Shown piece after piece: positions 52,304-53,991 of a stretch of DNA of 53,991 nucleotides; position 1 is the stretch's first letter, and each line of letters starts with the position of its first letter. Under the pieces are notes generated by a model. That model was not told the DNA's origin, did no database searches, and saw nothing but the letters and a program-made list of their open reading frames with translations. The position numbers and the translations under genes were made by a program. The stretch covers positions 1-53,991 of the forward strand of contig JAILMJ010000007.1 in assembly GCA_024692685.1 (NCBI GenBank), written 5' to 3'. This stretch comes from Clostridia bacterium. GTDB lineage: Bacteria > Bacillota > Clostridia > Oscillospirales > Acutalibacteraceae.

Positions 52304-52708
52304 TTAACTGTTTTTGAGCAGGCCCAATACTATGTCGCCGTGCCTTTTTTCATCATTCTTTACGCTGTCAAGAACTGAGAATTCCGCGGCAAGAGGCGCA
52401 TATTTTTTTACGGCGTCATACTCGTACTTTGCTATAATGGGATAAAGCTTTTTTCTGCCTATCAGTTTATACATAACCGGGAGAAGGGCGGCAAGTGTCT
52501 TTTTGGCTTTGACTGACTTTCCGGTCAGTTTTTTGAAAACGGCGGCATGATGACCTTCTTCGGCGGAAAGCTGACGGAAAGCCTGCGCGTCTGCGGGGTC
52601 GCGGACTGCATCGGCCAGTGCTTTATACATAAGAACCGCGCTCATCTCATCCTGCTGCGCCTTCAAAAAGATTTTCATTTTTTCTTTTGTTACAGTTCTT
52701 TCTGCCAT
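52304..52708 (-). CDS. Ferritin-like (rubrerythrin-type) diiron protein
   Basis: A 134-residue four-helix bundle with the paired diiron ligands QQDEMSAV, EEGHHAAV, KYEYDAVKKY and NDEKRHGD. There is no rubredoxin domain. The type resembles the ferritin-like part found with iron or manganese transporters (VIT1/CCC1 group) and rubrerythrin-related proteins; likely roles are peroxide reduction or iron handling. Start at ATG 52708 with AGGAGG 8 bases upstream rather than the ATG at 52753. Confidence 0.85.
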   Translation of the reverse strand: MAERTVTKEKMKIFLKAQQDEMSAVLMYKALADAVRDPADAQAFRQLSAEEGHHAAVFKKLTGKSVKAKKTLAALLPVMYKLIGRKKLYPIIAKYEYDAVKKYAPLAAEFSVLDSVKNDEKRHGDIVLGLLKNS

Positions 52709-52741
52709 AATATCAACCTCCTTTTTCATCTTTTCATTTGA

Positions 52742-52774
52742 ATTATATAGCATATCCGTTTGCGCGGTAAACGG
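52742..52774 (-). promoter_or_regulatory. Promoter of the ferritin-like gene with inverted repeat
   Basis: On the minus strand TTTACC, an 18-base spacer and TATAAT. The -35 region lies in an inverted repeat CCGTTT-N7-AAACGG (52756-52774), a possible operator. Confidence 0.5.
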
Positions 52775-52862
52775 CTTTTTGGAATAATAAAGTAAACTGT
52801 TTTAAAACTTTTTGTGTCAAAAAATATCTGTATCTGACATAAAATCCGTATTATAATTATAT

Positions 52863-52908
52863 ACGGAACGGTTATTCCGTTGACAGTTTGATATCTGCGG
52901 AATATAAT
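52863..52908 (+). promoter_or_regulatory. Consensus sigma-A promoter with overlapping inverted repeat
   Basis: TTGACA at 52880-52885, a 17-base spacer and TATAAT at 52903-52908: both hexamers are perfect. Directly upstream and touching the -35, ACGGAA-N6-TTCCGT (52863-52880) is a perfect 6-bp inverted repeat, a likely regulator site. A further imperfect palindrome CCGTAT...ATACGG lies at 52846-52866. Confidence 0.75.
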
Positions 52909-52960
52909 AAATACGGCACGTTAATCATACGGAAAACCATAATGATAAAAGGAGACACAA

Positions 52961-53713
52961 ATGAGCAAAAAATCCCTGAAAAAACAGGTTTTTGAATACA
53001 TTAAAGCCGCCTACGGCGGTGAAGAGGAACACCCATGGATTAAATTCCCGGACTACGCCGTTTTCAGACACAGTGACAACAAAAAATGGTATGCCCTGGT
53101 AATGAATATATCGAAAAGCAAGCTCGGCTTTGAAGATGACACAAATGTTGATATTATCAACCTTAAACTTGACGACCTGCTTTTACGCGATTATCTGATC
53201 AATCAGGAGGGTATACTCAGGGGCTACCATATCAGCAGAGGAAACTGGATTTCCGTTTTGCTTGACGGCACGGTTCCGCTTGAGAGGATAACCGGCCTTA
53301 TCGATATCAGTTTCAGGGTTACCGCCTCTGTCAGAAAGAAGACCGAGATAAGGGGGCCGAAGGAGTGGATAGTACCCTCCAACCCCAAATATTACGATAT
53401 TGAGCACGCCTTTGACGGCAGGGATATTATTGAATGGAAACAGGGCAAGGGAATAAAAGCCGGCGACACGGTCTTTATGTATGTCGGCGCCCCTGTTTCG
53501 GCAATCCTTTATAAGTGCGAGGTTACGCAGGTGAACATCCCGTTTAATTATTTCGGCGAATCCCTGAGTATAAAAGGTCTTATGAGAATCAGGCTGCAGA
53601 AGCGGTATGCGCCCGACAGATTCACCTTCGATGTGCTCAAATCGGAATACGGTGTTTTTGCCGTGAGAGGACCGAGAGGAATTCCTCACAGCCTGAGTGA
53701 AGCGCTAAAATAA
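52961..53713 (+). CDS. MmcQ/YjbR-like and EVE-like domain fusion
   Basis: A 250-residue protein. Residues about 6-125 form the YjbR/MmcQ (CyaY-like) fold: KKQVFEYIKAAYG, HPWIKFPDYAVFRHSDNKKW in part, VDIINLKLD and the GNWISVLLDGT turn. Residues about 135-248 resemble the EVE/PUA-like fold: EWIVPSNPKYYDI, FDGRDIIEWKQG, GDTVFMYVGAPVSAI and FTFDVLKSEYGVF. EVE domains bind modified bases in DNA or RNA; YjbR proteins are small putative DNA-binding proteins. The EVE assignment rests on motif resemblance. Function unknown; a nucleic-acid reader with modified-base preference is possible. AAAGGAG precedes the ATG and the promoter upstream is strong, so the gene is probably well expressed when not repressed. 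Confidence 0.8.
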   Translation: MSKKSLKKQVFEYIKAAYGGEEEHPWIKFPDYAVFRHSDNKKWYALVMNISKSKLGFEDDTNVDIINLKLDDLLLRDYLINQEGILRGYHISRGNWISVLLDGTVPLERITGLIDISFRVTASVRKKTEIRGPKEWIVPSNPKYYDIEHAFDGRDIIEWKQGKGIKAGDTVFMYVGAPVSAILYKCEVTQVNIPFNYFGESLSIKGLMRIRLQKRYAPDRFTFDVLKSEYGVFAVRGPRGIPHSLSEALK

Positions 53714-53725
53714 AAGCAAATATAA

Positions 53726-53758
53726 AACCGGAATTCATCATTACGGTGAATTCCGGTT
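53726..53758 (-). terminator. Hairpin with T-tail on the minus strand
   Basis: A perfect 12-bp stem, AACCGGAATTCA with TGAATTCCGGTT, around a 9-base loop. The tail is TTTTATATTTG on the minus strand but CGTGGCGG on the plus strand, so it fits a minus-strand terminator for a gene beyond the right edge, although it stands right after the plus-strand YjbR-EVE gene. Confidence 0.6.
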
Positions 53759-53991
53759 CGTGGCGGCTTTGGGCGGGTGTTCGTAAAACAGTATTGGTTT
53801 TCGCGGAAAACTAAAACCGCATAGCTTCGTCAGATTTGCTTACCATACACAAAGTATGATTTCGCAATTCTTCCTTGCTCTGCGGCTTATTTTTCACGAG
53901 AAAACTGCTTCGCACCTCAAAAAGATGAAATTTGAGCATATTTGCAGGTTATGACGACGAGGAATACTTGGTTGTATTCTGAGGAGGAATG
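53759..53991. repeat. Intergenic tail containing dispersed repeat, copy 2
   Basis: No gene of plausible length is complete here. Bases 53771-53810 match 12125-12164 at 34 of 40 positions. Further right there is an unexplained block with several short partial inverted repeats. The last bases, GAGGAGGAATG, could be a ribosome site and start for a gene beyond the edge. Confidence 0.45.

Noticed and set aside
1-53991. tRNA, rRNA, insertion sequences, phage or plasmid genes
   Set aside because: None could be recognised; all intergenic gaps are short apart from those described.

Overview
The window looks like chromosomal DNA of an anaerobic Gram-positive gut-type Clostridia (Oscillospirales/Christensenellales-like). 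The reasons are strong GGAGG ribosome sites, frequent TTG/GTG starts, sigma-A promoters with 16-18 base spacers, many intrinsic terminators, a BspA-like leucine-rich surface protein, a dockerin-bearing secreted protein, radical-type 2-hydroxyacyl-CoA dehydratase activators, OhrR, DUF1015 and aconitase X. No rRNA, tRNA, phage, insertion sequence or CRISPR array was recognised. The species cannot be named from sequence alone.

Layout. 1-6678 (-): 5'-complete part of a giant secreted BspA-like LRR protein that runs off the left edge. 6946-12140 (+): PHP hydrolase, sodium:neurotransmitter symporter and a large GH38-like protein. 12408-17336 (+): ECF sigma factor, small one-helix protein and a two-gene dehydratase-activase system, apparently one transcript. 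17498-22747 (-): 1,749-residue secreted dockerin protein. 23107-25787 (-): peroxide/thiol operon (flavodoxin, OhrR, glutathione peroxidase, thioredoxin, thioredoxin reductase). 25986-28811 (-): MFS transporter, 48-residue one-helix peptide, 115-residue membrane protein and DUF1015. 28975-32421 (-): EF-G-like GTPase and AI-2E/YtvI-type permease. 32611-35071 (+): homoserine dehydrogenase and aspartokinase, the latter with an internal start. 35150-40117 (+): GDSL esterase, alanine racemase, sugar isomerase and GH31. 40209-42463 (-): polar amino-acid ABC transporter. 42618-44904 (-): GH30 and RluA-type pseudouridine synthase. 45135-52234 (+): metallophosphoesterase, MFS, TrkA, TrkH and two-subunit aconitase X in close succession. 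52304-52708 (-): ferritin-like protein. 52961-53713 (+): YjbR-EVE fusion under a consensus promoter with an overlapping inverted repeat. 53714-53991: intergenic DNA with a repeat shared with 12125-12164.

Themes. The cell appears to use glycans (GH30, GH31, GH38-like, dockerin protein), import amino acids and potassium, and defend against organic peroxide by a self-contained OhrR-controlled thiol operon. The best candidates for undescribed biology are the sigma factor/one-helix protein/activase operon with its odd start codon, the MFS plus two tiny membrane proteins plus DUF1015 operon, the YjbR-EVE fusion with its operator-like site, the terminator-like hairpin in the leader of the dockerin gene, and the dispersed repeat that overlaps the end of the GH38-like gene. 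Most remaining genes are ordinary housekeeping or metabolic genes.
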